Positions 48,967 through 58,646 of a stretch of 64,000 bases of DNA are shown in pieces. The position numbers were made by a program, and so were the translations under genes. The notes below the pieces were generated by a model. That model had not been told where the DNA came from and did not search any database. It saw only the letters and a program-made list of their open reading frames with translations. Source of the stretch: JAWKZG01 sp041396125 (lineage in GTDB: Bacteria > Pseudomonadota > Gammaproteobacteria > Competibacterales > Competibacteraceae); assembly GCA_041396125.1 (NCBI GenBank), contig JAWKZG010000007.1, forward strand, positions 62,001-126,000, in the 5' to 3' direction. Within the stretch, counting starts at the first letter, position 1. Each line of letters opens with the position of its first letter.

Positions 48967-48999
48967 GCCAGGGTGGTTTTCCCCTGGCCTTGTTGTTTT
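48967..48999 (+). terminator. Rho-independent terminator after the lipoprotein gene
   Basis: GCCAGGG (48967-48973) pairs with CCCTGGC (48982-48988), loop of 8, followed by a T-rich tract (TTGTTGTTTT). A second stem, GGTGGGT...ACCCACC at 48931-48957, lies just before it. Confidence 0.8.
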
Positions 49000-49012
49000 A
49001 AACGCTTACGGT

Positions 49013-49912
49013 TTAATCAGTAACGGACTGCCAGCTGTCATCGGGATCATACGTATCCAGTGATGTAACCAGCGTGGCAGTGTCTGCGCCGAGATCTTTC
49101 TGATACACCTCACCCTGATGACTGATCATAAAGGTCATGATGCCGCTGTCGCCGTACTGTGCCGGAAACGCCAGTAACGCAAACCCGGCGATCATATTGC
49201 CGTTAATCACGTAATCATAGGCACCGCCGGGCAGGTTGGCACCCTGCCGGGTGAGAATCCGGAAATAATAGCCGTACCAGGGGCTGCCGGCCTGTTTGCC
49301 CTCCATATAGTCGCTGGCATCTTCCAGATAAGGCCCGATCGGACTGGGATCGTCTTCGGATTCATCGGCCCAGTACAGACCATCGTGCTGGCCGGGTGAG
49401 CTGACAATGCGCTGCGCGTATTCCAGCACCTGGTCGTCATCGCGATCCAGGCTGGCGTATTCGGTCTGGGCATCAGCCAGCGCTTGCAGCATGGCGATAG
49501 CTTCCAGTTCATTGCGACCAACACGGCGGTTGATCAGCTCATCCACACCAGCCGCCGTATCGAAACGCCAGCCGGCATCGTCTTTGACCAGCGGAATGGG
49601 AAAAGGCCACTCATCCGGTCCGACAATCAGTTCGCGCCGATTCTCAGCAGTCTCGTCCAGTTGCAACTGTTGCTCTGTCGCGGCATAAAAATTTTTGCGG
49701 CTCTCTCGATCTGCCTGCTCGTCGCCGGATAGCAGAATGCCCCGACCTTCTGTGCCGAAAATCGCAAGCAGCGCATCGACATTGTCTGCGGCAAGTGCAT
49801 TGCGCATCGCCTGCACCGCTTCATCGGGGCTGATGAAATACTGCTGGCTGGTCTGGGCCAGTGCGGTTTGCCCTGCGGCAAGGCTGGCAATCAGGCATAG
49901 CACGGTGCCCAT
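49013..49912 (-). CDS. DUF2950 family exported protein
   Basis: A 299-residue protein of the DUF2950 family, exported and of unknown function. Motifs SPDEAVQAMRNALAADNVDALLAIFG and GAYDYVINGNMIAGFALLAFPA (in parts) are typical. The start used is ATG 49912, giving MGTVLCLIASLAAGQTALAQ, a short signal peptide. A better start may be the ATG at 49950 (MRYSK), which has a GGGAG ribosome site; it joins this frame if the six-base A run at 49929-49934 is one base off, giving a longer leader FFQQLRAM. The DUF3300 gene lies upstream on the same strand; DUF2950 and DUF3300 genes are often neighbours. Confidence 0.87.
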   Translation of the reverse strand: MGTVLCLIASLAAGQTALAQTSQQYFISPDEAVQAMRNALAADNVDALLAIFGTEGRGILLSGDEQADRESRKNFYAATEQQLQLDETAENRRELIVGPDEWPFPIPLVKDDAGWRFDTAAGVDELINRRVGRNELEAIAMLQALADAQTEYASLDRDDDQVLEYAQRIVSSPGQHDGLYWADESEDDPSPIGPYLEDASDYMEGKQAGSPWYGYYFRILTRQGANLPGGAYDYVINGNMIAGFALLAFPAQYGDSGIMTFMISHQGEVYQKDLGADTATLVTSLDTYDPDDSWQSVTD

Positions 49913-50034
49913 TGCACGCAGCTGCTGGAAAAAAGTTTGCTATATCGCATGTTTGGAGTCTCCCTCATCGGACTTTCTTAAACTATCGAATAAATCCAGG
50001 TGGCCAGGTGACCAGGTGCTCAGATGAAATGCGG

Positions 50035-51560
50035 TCACCGTCGTCGCCCTCCACCCCGGCTGGCTGCGCCGCGGTTACTGTGGGAACGGGTCTGGGCACG
50101 ACCGCCGCCGCCACTGAAGGCGTTCCGGTGTGAGCGTTGTGCCGGTCGGGCGGCTGGTCGCGAGGAACGCTGCGTAGCCCTGGACCGTTGGCTTGGTGCA
50201 GGACGGGGAGTGGCTTTGGGGCGTTGTCGGCTTTGCGCACCACGATTACTGTCGAGGCGGGCATTCCTGCCCTGTTGGAAATTGCCGGTTGCGGTACGTG
50301 ACGGCCGTTGTACCGGTTTGGCCGCAGGTCTGGTGGCAGGCCGCTGAATGGGCCGTTGGGCGGGTCGCTGTGTCGGTCTGTTGACAGGCCGCTGGGCTGG
50401 CCGTCCGGGTCCGGCACCAGGTCTGTTGCCAGGTCTGTTGGGCAAGGTGCTGGGCCGGTTACCGGGTCGATTGGGCGGGCGGGCACCGGGCGGGCGACCA
50501 GGACGATAACCCGGTTTATAACCGGGTCGATTACTGGGTCGCCAGCTGTTACCGGGCCGGTTGGGCGGACGCCAGTTACCAGGCCGGTTGACGTTGACAT
50601 TGATGTTTCTGTTATACGAAATATCGTAGCGGCCCCAGTTAAAGCCATAGCCGATAGCGGCACCTACGAACATACCGGTGAAAAATGTCGCTGTCGGAGA
50701 ATAGTAATAGGGGTAGGGGGGCGAGTAATAAATCGGTGGCGGCCCGGTATAGCCGCTGACAACGACAACCGCCGGGTCGTAGCGCGGGACATAGATCACT
50801 TCCGGATTAGCCGATTGAATAACCACGATTTCCCGTTGCACGCCGCTATCGTTTTCGACCTGTTCCTGCGTGACAGTCTGTTGCTCATTGCTGCTTAAAT
50901 TGCCGGCACCATAAGCCTGCAAGCGGAAAGCCTGAATGGCGTCCATGACATCGCTTTGCTGATCGACAACGGCTGTGCCCAGTTTTTCGGTCCATTCCAG
51001 ATCGTCGCTCATCCTGGCGACTGCTTCAGGATAGTTGAGCAGGCCGAGTACACTGGCATCCCAACTGGCTGAGGGTTTCAGACTGGTATCGGTTTTGCGC
51101 TTTTCCAGAAAGCGGGCGGCCTGCACGATTTCAAGCGGGAACGTGGAGGCTGGCAGCACAATAGCCAATAAATCGTCTGGATACAGTGCAATTGGGGCAA
51201 CCAGCTCGATCAATTGTTCCTGTGTCAGCAAACCGGAACCGGCGGTATTGGTGCGCAGGGACAGCACGAGTTCTTCGTCGATACGACCCGTGACGGGCAA
51301 GTCGGCCCAGTTCTGATAATCACTGATGGCCGCTGTCGTGCGCTTGCCCATGATGCCGTCTGCCGCGCCGGGATCGAGCCCGATATCGCTTAACAGCGTT
51401 TGTACTTCAGCGATAGTTTGCGGTGATGAGGGGTTGATGTCGGATTGAGCGGCTACTTTGTTACCGTCAGCAGGGTTGTCGTTAACAGGATAACGGTCAA
51501 CAGCGCTGTCGTTAAAGCAGTAGCCATGAAACAACTGAGGCGAGCGAGAGGTTTATGCAT
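50035..51560 (-). CDS. DUF3300 protein with peptidoglycan-binding domain and Arg/Pro-rich tail
   Basis: About 508 residues. N-terminal peptidoglycan-binding-1 fold (TIAEVQTLLSDIGLDPGAADG, GKRTTAAISDYQ), then DUF3300 (about 105-280; ELVAPIALYPDDLLAIVL, VIYVPRYDP), a Tyr-rich bridge (PPYPYYYSP), and a long tail of NRPGNRP/RPAQRP units ending in Gly/Arg/Ser-rich sequence. The uninterrupted frame starts at 51534, but ATG 51560 follows a GGAGG site and begins MHKPLARLSC with a hydrophobic leader (LLTVILLTTTLLTV) in another frame; one base near 51465 would join them. The basic tail may bind peptidoglycan, DNA or acidic polymers. Function unknown. Confidence 0.82.
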
Positions 51561-51880
51561 TATGCAACCTCCTTGGTGGCGGAGTGAGTAGTAGTAGTAA
51601 TGGCGAACAGTTTTTCGAATTTACAAAAACTTGTGTGGAAAGATAATTTGACAGCCCAGTGTCGTGTGCAGACCGCAATTCCAGGCGCTGGCAATTGAAG
51701 TATAGGCTGATTGAAACCTGCCGGCACTGATCCCAAGCAGGTATTGCGCTGGTAAGTCTGAGTCAGAAACCGGCATCCGGCTTATTGGCTGCGCAGAAAG
51801 TCAGCGACTCGCTGCTGTTGGGGGGTAGAACCCTTTTTTAGTTAAAGGGTTAGTTTGAGGCGATGATCGGCGCTTACCGG
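51561..51880. other. Intergenic region with a hairpin after transaldolase
   Basis: About 320 bases without a gene. AACCCTTT (51829-51836) pairs with AAAGGGTT (51844-51851) about 30 bases beyond the transaldolase stop and may end the minus-strand sugar operon, though no T run follows. The rest contains the DUF3300 promoter. Confidence 0.45.
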
Positions 51881-52990
51881 TCAGGCAGTCAGACTTTTGG
51901 CCTTATGGGCGATATGTGCAAGCAGATTGTCGAAGGCCTTGGCAAACGCGGCCACGCCTTCTTGTTCCAGCCGGTCAGTCACGGCTTTCAGATTGATACC
52001 CAAGTCCGCCAATGCAGCGATTTGCGCTTCAGCTTCGGTGCTGTTTGTGTCCAGAGTCGGTGCGACTACACCGGCTTCGCGAAATGCCTCATAAGTGGCC
52101 GGTGGCATGGTGTTGACGGTTTGCGGACCGATCAGGCTTTCCACATACAGTAATTCCGGATAATCCGGGTTCTTGGTACTGGTGCTGGCCCAGAGCAGCC
52201 GTTGTGGACGCGCCCCTTTGGCCTGCAGTGCCTGGAAACGCTCGCTATTGAAGATTTTTTTGAAAGCCTGATAAGCCAGTTTGGCATTGGCAATCGCCAG
52301 CTTGCCCTGTAAATCCGGTCGCTTGTCCGCCACCAAAGGATCCAGCGCGCTGTCCACCCGACTGACGAAAAAGCTGGCTACCGACTCGATCCGTTGCAGC
52401 GATTGACCCTGTGCAGCGCGCCGTTCCAGCCCGCGTAGATAGGCTTCGGCAACCGCTTTGTAGCGATCCAGTGCGAACAGCAACGTGACATTGATATTCA
52501 TACCGTCGGCGATCAATTGTTCGATTGCCGGCAGGCAGGCCTCGGTAGCAGGCACTTTGATCATGACATTGGGCCGGTTCAGCCGGGCGTGCAGTTCATG
52601 CGCCTCGCGGACGGTGGCTGTGCTGTCCTGGGCCAGATCGGGCGAGACTTCCAGGCTGATCATGCCGTCCACACCGTCGGTGGCATCGTATACCGGTCGT
52701 AGAATATCGGCACTGTCGCGGATATCCTCGATGGCCAGTGCAAAAAACAACTCGCGGCTGGAAGCTCCGGGGTTTTGCTGCAGTGCCTGTTGCAGAATAC
52801 CGTCGTACTCGTGGGTACTGGTGATGGCTTTATCGAAGATCGCGGGATTGGAGGTGATGCCGCGCAGATCGTCCGCTTCGATCAGGCCGGCCAGGCCGCC
52901 GGTAGTGATCATGCCGCGGTGGATATGGTCATACCAGACGCTTTGGCCGGCGGCGTTCAGTTTGGGTAAAGGCAGGCTTGAATTGGACAT
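51881..52990 (-). CDS. tal: Transaldolase
   Basis: A 369-residue transaldolase of the longer class. It moves a dihydroxyacetone unit between sugar phosphates (sedoheptulose-7-P + glyceraldehyde-3-P to erythrose-4-P + fructose-6-P). The Schiff-base Lys lies in MIKVPATE and SLEVSPDLA, TSNPAIFDKAI and WASTSTKNPDY are family motifs. It is the last gene of the minus-strand operon (44 bases after the SDR), so it is probably dedicated to the imported sugar and pairs with the two-subunit transketolase encoded on plus. Confidence 0.92.
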   Translation of the reverse strand: MSNSSLPLPKLNAAGQSVWYDHIHRGMITTGGLAGLIEADDLRGITSNPAIFDKAITSTHEYDGILQQALQQNPGASSRELFFALAIEDIRDSADILRPVYDATDGVDGMISLEVSPDLAQDSTATVREAHELHARLNRPNVMIKVPATEACLPAIEQLIADGMNINVTLLFALDRYKAVAEAYLRGLERRAAQGQSLQRIESVASFFVSRVDSALDPLVADKRPDLQGKLAIANAKLAYQAFKKIFNSERFQALQAKGARPQRLLWASTSTKNPDYPELLYVESLIGPQTVNTMPPATYEAFREAGVVAPTLDTNSTEAEAQIAALADLGINLKAVTDRLEQEGVAAFAKAFDNLLAHIAHKAKSLTA

Positions 52991-53034
52991 GGGTTGTATA
53001 GCTCTGAAGTTGCTGTAATGACGCCGTTGACCGG

Positions 53035-53823
53035 TTACCAGCAGCAGAAGCCGCCATCGACCAGTAGATCAACGCCTGTGCAATACGAGGAGGCGTCGCT
53101 TGCAAGGAAGATCGCGGGGCCGACCATTTCGTTCACCGAAGCCATGCGACCCATCGGTGTCTGACTCTCAAACGCCTTAGTCTGGTGTACCATTTCAGGA
53201 CGCGTGTTCATCGGTGTTGCGGTGTAGCCGGGGCTGATCGAATTGACGCGGATACCGCGGCCAACCCATTCCATCGCCATGCTCTTGGACAGATGAATGA
53301 CACCGGCCTTGGATGCGTTGTAGTGGGCTTGCTCAAGACCACGGTTCACAATGACGCCGGACATTGACGCGATGTTGATGATGGAACCTTTGCCGTGGCG
53401 CAGCATGGCACCAGCCTCTGCCTGACAGGACAGAAAAACCCCTTTCATATTAATGTCCATCAGGGTTTGATACTGCTCTTCGCTCATCTCTTCGGCTGGG
53501 CTGGCATTGGCGATCCCGGCAGCGTTGACCGCGATCCCCAGATTGCCCAGTTCGGCTTCGGTGCGTTGAACAGCATCGTGCAATGCACTTTTTGAGGTGA
53601 CATCTGCAGCAATGGAGATGGCTTTGCGGCCGGTTTTTTCGATCATACTGATCGTATCCGCGAGACCACCGTCTGTTCTGCGATCCAGGCAGGCGACCTC
53701 AGCGCCACACTGTGCCAGACCAAGCGCAATGCGCTGACCGATACCGCTGCCTGCTCCGGTAACGAATGCCACCCGCCCACTGAGATCAAAGAGTGCCGGG
53801 GCATTTAAGTGCGTGTCGACCAT
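53035..53823 (-). CDS. Short-chain dehydrogenase/reductase (polyol type)
   Basis: A 262-residue SDR. The cofactor motif is GAGSGIG (about 23-29) with Asp-Arg-Arg (CLDRR) after the second strand, suggesting NAD preference. Active-site Ser is in NIASMSG and Tyr/Lys in HYNASKAG. It resembles D-arabitol/threitol/sorbitol dehydrogenases; the ending GGFCCW is unusual. Located between the ABC ATPase and transaldolase genes, it likely oxidises the imported polyol to a ketose. Confidence 0.88.
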   Translation of the reverse strand: MVDTHLNAPALFDLSGRVAFVTGAGSGIGQRIALGLAQCGAEVACLDRRTDGGLADTISMIEKTGRKAISIAADVTSKSALHDAVQRTEAELGNLGIAVNAAGIANASPAEEMSEEQYQTLMDINMKGVFLSCQAEAGAMLRHGKGSIINIASMSGVIVNRGLEQAHYNASKAGVIHLSKSMAMEWVGRGIRVNSISPGYTATPMNTRPEMVHQTKAFESQTPMGRMASVNEMVGPAIFLASDASSYCTGVDLLVDGGFCCW

Positions 53824-53852
53824 TTATCTTCCTCCTGCCTGTCTGCGCCTGT

Positions 53853-53894
53853 TTAAAGCTATGCCCTTAAAGCCATACCCTTAAAGCCATGCTC
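53853..53894. repeat. Three tandem 14-base repeats
   Basis: Unit TTAAAGCCATACCC with small differences, at 53853-53866, 53867-53880 and 53881-53894. It fills the spacer between the ABC ATPase stop and the SDR ribosome site in the sugar operon. Confidence 0.85.
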
Positions 53895-53909
53895 ATGCAA
53901 AATATGTAT

Positions 53910-55403
53910 TCAAATCGTCGCCAATTCCATCACCGAAACGTCATTGGCCTCATGGCGGTCGAGGATGCCGGTTTGCTTGCCTTGCGCCATAACCATGATG
54001 CGGTTCGATACTCCCAAAACCTCTTCGAGGTCAGAGCTGACGATGATCACGCTGACGCCTTTGGCGGCAAGCTCGACAATGATGTCGTAAATCGATGATC
54101 GCGCGCCGACATCGATACCACGGGTCGGCTCGTCAAGCACTACAACCTCAGGGTTGCGGGCGAGCCATTTCGCGATAACCACTTTCTGCTGATTGCCGCC
54201 CGACATTTCACTGGCTGCCTGACGGCCTTGCCCCTTCACGCCGAAACGTTTGATGTTCTGGTCGGCGAATTCACCGAGCCGTCGTTGGCTGATCCAGCCG
54301 CGGGACGAAATGGCTTCCTTGTTCGCATAGCCAAGATTTTCGGCGATGCTGTGTTCCAGCACCAGACCCTGAAGCTTGCGATCCTCCGGCACCAGAACGA
54401 TGCCGTTCGTAATCGCTTGCGCAGGCGTGCGCGGGGTGATGTCATGGCCCTTTAAATAAACTTGGCCTGTTGCAATCGGATCGGCGCCCGTAATGGCTCG
54501 AACTAATTCTGTGCGACCGGCACCGACCAGGCCCGCAATCCCGAATATCTCGCCTTTTCGCACCGCAAAATTCACCCCGGCAAAGGTGCCGTGAGGGGAC
54601 GACAGATCCTTGACTTCAAGCACTACGTCGTCTTGCGGTTGCGGTATGGCCGGGAACATCCGTTCCAGACTTCGGCCCACCATGCTTTCCACAATGGTGC
54701 GGACGGGCACATTGCCGCTGTCAAATTCCTGTACTTTGGCACCGTCCCGCATTACGACGATACGGTCAGCGACCTGGCGAATTTCTTCCAGGCGGTGTGA
54801 AATGTAGATGATCCCGACCCCATCGGCTTTCAGCTTTTCGATCTGCTGGAACAATAGCTCTGTCTCGGCACTGCCCAGCGCAGCAGTGGGTTCGTCAAGG
54901 ATAAGCAGCCGTGCGTTCAGCGTGAGTGCCTTGGCGATTTCGATCAATTGCTGATTGGCGGTAGAAAGTCCCTCGACATTGCGCGAGGCCGGAAAGTCGA
55001 GGCCAAGACGGTGCAGCTGCTCCTGGGCCTGCGCTTCCATTGCCCGCCGATCAACTCTGCCGCCGCGCCTGGGCCAGCGGCCAACGAAAACATTCTCGGC
55101 AATCGACAGCTGCGGCAGCAACCGCAATTCCTGATGAATCAGCCCGATTCCTGCGTCCATCGCCTGGCGGGGGCTGGTGGGCGCATAAGGCGTGCTCTGC
55201 CAGGTCATTTCACCCGAACTCGGCGGAATAGAGCCGGCGATGATGTTGGAAACGGTTGATTTGCCGGCACCGTTCTCACCGAGCAGCGCCACGACCTCTC
55301 CCGCATAGATATCAAGATCAATGCCATGCAGGACTTCTGTCGGACCGTAGCTTTTGCAGATCTGACGAAGGGACAGGATAGGGGTATTGGCCTCTGTGGT
55401 CAT
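53910..55403 (-). CDS. Sugar ABC transporter ATPase (RbsA type, two ATPase domains)
   Basis: A 497-residue double ATPase. First domain: Walker A GENGAGKST, Q-loop HQELRLLP, signature-like LSTANQQLIEIAKAL, Walker B LLILDEPTAAL. Second domain: degenerate Walker A region GLVGAGRTE, signature MSGGNQQKVVIAKWL and VVVLDEPTRGIDVG. This is the ribose/xylose/polyol class. It follows the binding-protein gene by 22 bases. Confidence 0.94.
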   Translation of the reverse strand: MTTEANTPILSLRQICKSYGPTEVLHGIDLDIYAGEVVALLGENGAGKSTVSNIIAGSIPPSSGEMTWQSTPYAPTSPRQAMDAGIGLIHQELRLLPQLSIAENVFVGRWPRRGGRVDRRAMEAQAQEQLHRLGLDFPASRNVEGLSTANQQLIEIAKALTLNARLLILDEPTAALGSAETELLFQQIEKLKADGVGIIYISHRLEEIRQVADRIVVMRDGAKVQEFDSGNVPVRTIVESMVGRSLERMFPAIPQPQDDVVLEVKDLSSPHGTFAGVNFAVRKGEIFGIAGLVGAGRTELVRAITGADPIATGQVYLKGHDITPRTPAQAITNGIVLVPEDRKLQGLVLEHSIAENLGYANKEAISSRGWISQRRLGEFADQNIKRFGVKGQGRQAASEMSGGNQQKVVIAKWLARNPEVVVLDEPTRGIDVGARSSIYDIIVELAAKGVSVIIVSSDLEEVLGVSNRIMVMAQGKQTGILDRHEANDVSVMELATI

Positions 55404-55425
55404 GGCGCTACCTTGCTAGCAAGCG

Positions 55426-56359
55426 TTAAGGATGGTTCTCGATGAACTGCTCCACGTTATCAGCTGTGGTCAGTGTTGCTTCAAGCAGTTGTTCTGCGGG
55501 AACGTTCTCGCCATTGGCCAGTGCAATGGCACTGTCGACGGCCAGACGGCCCATGTACTGCGTTTGCTGTGTCGCTGTCACATCAAAAACAGCCGGTTAT
55601 AGGTAAAAATGAAAAATGTACCGTACTGAGGCCTGCGACCCAGATTTGCTGCGGCAGGTTGGCCACCTTGACAGCCTGGGCGGCACCCAGTGCCAGTGCG
55701 TCGGCCTGACCCCAGACGATGCTCACGTTCGGGTGCGCCTGCAGCATGTTCTGGGTGATTTGAAAGCCCTCGTCCTGTGACCAGATCTGACTCCATTGTT
55801 CGGCCACTACTGTGATGCCCGGATATTCATCCCGCGCCTTCTGGCAGCCTTCGGAGCGATCAACTTCAGGGGTGGTGCCTTTCTGACCGTGCACGATGAT
55901 CATCTCGCCTTCACCACCGGCGAGTTCGAAAATGTGCTTGCAGACGTTGTAGGCTGAGGTGACGCTGTCTGATGCGATGAACGTGTCGCCCGGCTCACCT
56001 TCCGCATTACGGTCTACATTGATAACCGGAACGCCGGCAGCACGGGCCAGACGGGCCGGAACTGTAGCGGCGGCTGCGCCTGCCGGGATATAAATAAACG
56101 CATCGATATCTTGCGCCAGGAGATCTTGAACCTGGTTGACCTGTGTGGCGCTGTCGCCTTTGGCGTCCACTGTGATGACCTCGATGCCTTTCTCGCCGGC
56201 ATAGGCTTCAACCGATTGTTTGATCTGGTTGAAAAAGTTGGCCTGCAGATTAGCGACGGCCAGGCCAATCTTTTTAACCTCGTCTGCCGATGCCCCGATG
56301 GGGTGTAACGCGGCCGTTGCAACGGCAATTGCAGCCAGTAGCGATTTATTGACTTTCAT
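55426..56359 (-). pseudogene. Sugar ABC transporter substrate-binding protein (RbsB type), disrupted near the C-terminus
   Basis: Periplasmic binding protein of about 311 residues; the ATG at 56359 has an AGGAG site and a signal peptide (MKVNKSLLAAIAVATAALHP...SA). The body is clean to QQIWVAGL at 55630. Then 37 bases of AT-rich sequence read STVHFSFLPITG, unlike the expected DGD-type strand, and the frame ends at 55583. One base on, the family sequence resumes (FDVTATQQTQYMGRLAVDSA) to a natural stop at 55426. So about 13 codons are replaced and the frame is shifted. Loss of this loop would damage the ligand site. Sequence error or local mutation are both possible. Confidence 0.85.
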
Positions 56360-56374
56360 ATGGGACTCCTCATT

Positions 56375-56410
56375 CATGATTTCAGACATGGTTTCAGACA
56401 TGACTTCAGG
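56375..56410. repeat. Three tandem 12-base repeats
   Basis: Unit CATGATTTCAGA with changes, at 56375-56386, 56387-56398 and 56399-56410, just upstream of the binding-protein gene. On minus it could encode an S-E-T-M-like extension of that frame, which I do not accept as coding. Confidence 0.8.
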
Positions 56411-56532
56411 TCGACGTCGTCATCAACGGCGCACCAGGGGTATCCGGCAAGTAGCCGGACGTTGCATCAGCAGTATTTCCATCGATTGTCGATTAACTGC
56501 TAAAACATTTGTTTTTGCTCAGGATTTTTTTC

Positions 56533-57510
56533 TCAGGGTTTTTTTCTTAGGGCTTCGGCTGCTACAGCAAGCGCGATAACCACGCCAATGACAACCTGTT
56601 GGGTGAAGGGCGAAACCCCAAGTAAATTCAGACCATTGCGCAAAACGCCAATGATCAGAACGCCGACCAGGGTGCCAGCAATACCGCCGGTGCCGCCTGA
56701 CAGGCTCGTGCCACCAATCACTACTGCCGCGATGGTATCCAGTTCGTAGGTGAAACCCGAGCTGGGCTGGACCGAATCGAGGCGGGCAGCCAGCACGATG
56801 CCGGCAAGACCTGCCAGCAGCGCCGACATGACGTAAACCCCGATTGTTGCAAGCTTGACGTTGATACCCGCCAGGCGAGCCACCTCGGGGTTACCGCCGA
56901 CCGCGTAGAGGGTACGTCCACCGGAGCTGTAGCGCAGGAACAGCCAGCCGACCAGGAAAACCACCAGCATTAAACCCACGGTAACGGTCAGGAAGCCACC
57001 GTAGCGGATGATGGCCAGGAGATTGAACCAGCCGGGGAAACCCACGATTTGCTGCCCGTCGGTAATCATGTTTGCCAGCCCGCGTGCGACGGACATCATT
57101 GCCAGTGTAGAGATGAAGGCCGGCACACCGAAGCTGGTAATCAGGAGGCCCGATATCAGGCCGGCCAAGGCTGCCGCCAGCAGTGCGAACACGATGGCCA
57201 GAGGCAATGCCATTCCCAGTTCGTTGGCCAGATAACCCATTACCATCATGGCCAGCGCGAGCACCGAGCCAACGGCAAGATCAATGCCGCCGATCAGGAT
57301 CACAAAAGTCATGCCGACAGCCATAATGCCGAGCACTGTGACCTGGTCGAGGATATTAAGGAAGTTACGGGTCGTCAGGAACGGATCGGTGGCTATGCTC
57401 AGGAAGACACAAAGAAGAAGTAAACCAAGCAGAGGTCCGGTTGCACCACGCAGCGAAAAAAGGCTGGCGAACCGAGGCATTATCGATCCGGAGTTGGGCA
57501 TGGTGGTCAT
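56533..57510 (-). CDS. Sugar ABC transporter permease (RbsC type)
   Basis: A 325-residue permease with about eight to ten hydrophobic segments. Family motifs GGIDLAVGSVLAL, SFGVPAFISTLAMM, VGGNPEVARLAGINV and GGTSLSGGTGGI are present. Start at 57510 gives MTTMPNSG; no better start is evident. It is the first gene of the minus operon, with the order permease, binding protein, ATPase, SDR, transaldolase. This is the reverse of the usual rbs order. Confidence 0.92.
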   Translation of the reverse strand: MTTMPNSGSIMPRFASLFSLRGATGPLLGLLLLCVFLSIATDPFLTTRNFLNILDQVTVLGIMAVGMTFVILIGGIDLAVGSVLALAMMVMGYLANELGMALPLAIVFALLAAALAGLISGLLITSFGVPAFISTLAMMSVARGLANMITDGQQIVGFPGWFNLLAIIRYGGFLTVTVGLMLVVFLVGWLFLRYSSGGRTLYAVGGNPEVARLAGINVKLATIGVYVMSALLAGLAGIVLAARLDSVQPSSGFTYELDTIAAVVIGGTSLSGGTGGIAGTLVGVLIIGVLRNGLNLLGVSPFTQQVVIGVVIALAVAAEALRKKP

Positions 57511-57821
57511 TGCTTTCCCTCTTAGAATATTTATTCACTATTGTTTAAAATTCTACGTTGCAGGTTTGCCGCTGTCAACACCTTTAATCATGCTATAAAA
57601 ACGTGGTTTCAGAACGGGTGAAGAGCACGACCAGAAGTTGTTATTAAATTATAAAAATAATAATATTAATAACTTAATTTAAATTTATATTGATTTTTTG
57701 TAAATCCCGTGAGTAAGACGTGATGCTCCGTCCAATAATATTTCGTTGAAGGGCAATGGCAGACTTGACATAATCACAATATGAATTAATAATTCTTTCA
57801 TGAATATTTATGCGGAGAAAA
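57511..57821. promoter_or_regulatory. AT-rich divergent promoter region of the sugar locus
   Basis: About 310 bases between the transporter operon (minus) and the transketolase operon (plus). A 60-base block at about 57640-57700 is almost entirely A and T. Both promoters and the operator for the SorC regulator should be here, but I see no clear palindrome. Confidence 0.6.
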
Positions 57822-58646
57822 ATGATGAACCCCCACGAATTACGCACCATCGCGAACCGTATTAGACGTCGCGATCTGCAAGCTGTTTTCGAAGCAGGGG
57901 CAGGCCATATTGGCGGCGAAATGTCTGTGATCGACCTGCTGACCGCGCTTTACTTCCATACTATGAATGTAAATCCGGCCGCACCGCTCGATCCGAATCG
58001 CGACCGTCTGGTGCTCAGTAAAGGTCATACTGCTTGCGCGTTTTACGTGACGCTGGCGGAGAAGGGGTTTCTGCCGAAAGAAGAGATCGCCACTTTTTTG
58101 CAACCGCATTCACGGCTTAACGGGCATCCGAATCGCACCAAGGTAGCCGGGGTTGAAAGCAATACAGGTCCACTGGGGCACGGGCTGCCGGTAGGGGTCG
58201 GCATGGCGACGGCTGCCAGGCTCGATAATGCGGCCTGGCGCACGTTTGTCATCACCGGTGATGGCGAAATGCAGGAAGGCAGCAACTGGGAAGCCATCAT
58301 GGCCGCTGCCCAGTTCAAGCTCGATAATCTGACCTTGATTATCGACCACAACCGCCTGCAGCAGGGTGCCCGCCTGGTCGACACCAATAATCTGGCCCCG
58401 TTTGCCCCGAAAATCGAAGCTTTCGGCTGGGCCGTCGAGGAAATTGACGGTCACGATATGGCACAGATTTGTAAAGCACTGTCGCCTGAAACGATCACAC
58501 CGGGGCGGCCGAAATGCGTGGTCGCGCATACCAACAAGGGACAAGGTATTTCCTTTATGCAGGACCGCGTCGAGTGGCACCACAAAGTGCCCAGTGCCGA
58601 ACAATATAAACAGGCTATGGCCGAGCTTGAGGAGGCTGCGCAATGA
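57822..58646 (+). CDS. Transketolase subunit A (thiamine diphosphate-binding half)
   Basis: A 274-residue N-terminal transketolase half. It holds the TPP site GDGEMQEGSNWEAI and DHNRLQ, plus GHIGGEMSVIDLL and SKGHTACAFY. I chose the ATG at 57822 because GGAG lies upstream; the frame opens at 57810. Its stop overlaps the start of subunit B by 4 bases. Two-subunit transketolases are found in specialised sugar pathways, including AptAB of apiose breakdown, besides general transketolase. Confidence 0.9.
   Translation: MMNPHELRTIANRIRRRDLQAVFEAGAGHIGGEMSVIDLLTALYFHTMNVNPAAPLDPNRDRLVLSKGHTACAFYVTLAEKGFLPKEEIATFLQPHSRLNGHPNRTKVAGVESNTGPLGHGLPVGVGMATAARLDNAAWRTFVITGDGEMQEGSNWEAIMAAAQFKLDNLTLIIDHNRLQQGARLVDTNNLAPFAPKIEAFGWAVEEIDGHDMAQICKALSPETITPGRPKCVVAHTNKGQGISFMQDRVEWHHKVPSAEQYKQAMAELEEAAQ

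Noticed and set aside
50146..50590. Repetitive DNA considered as a CRISPR or tandem array
   Set aside because: The repeats are coding: they specify the RPGNRP-type tail of the DUF3300 protein, with no spacer structure.
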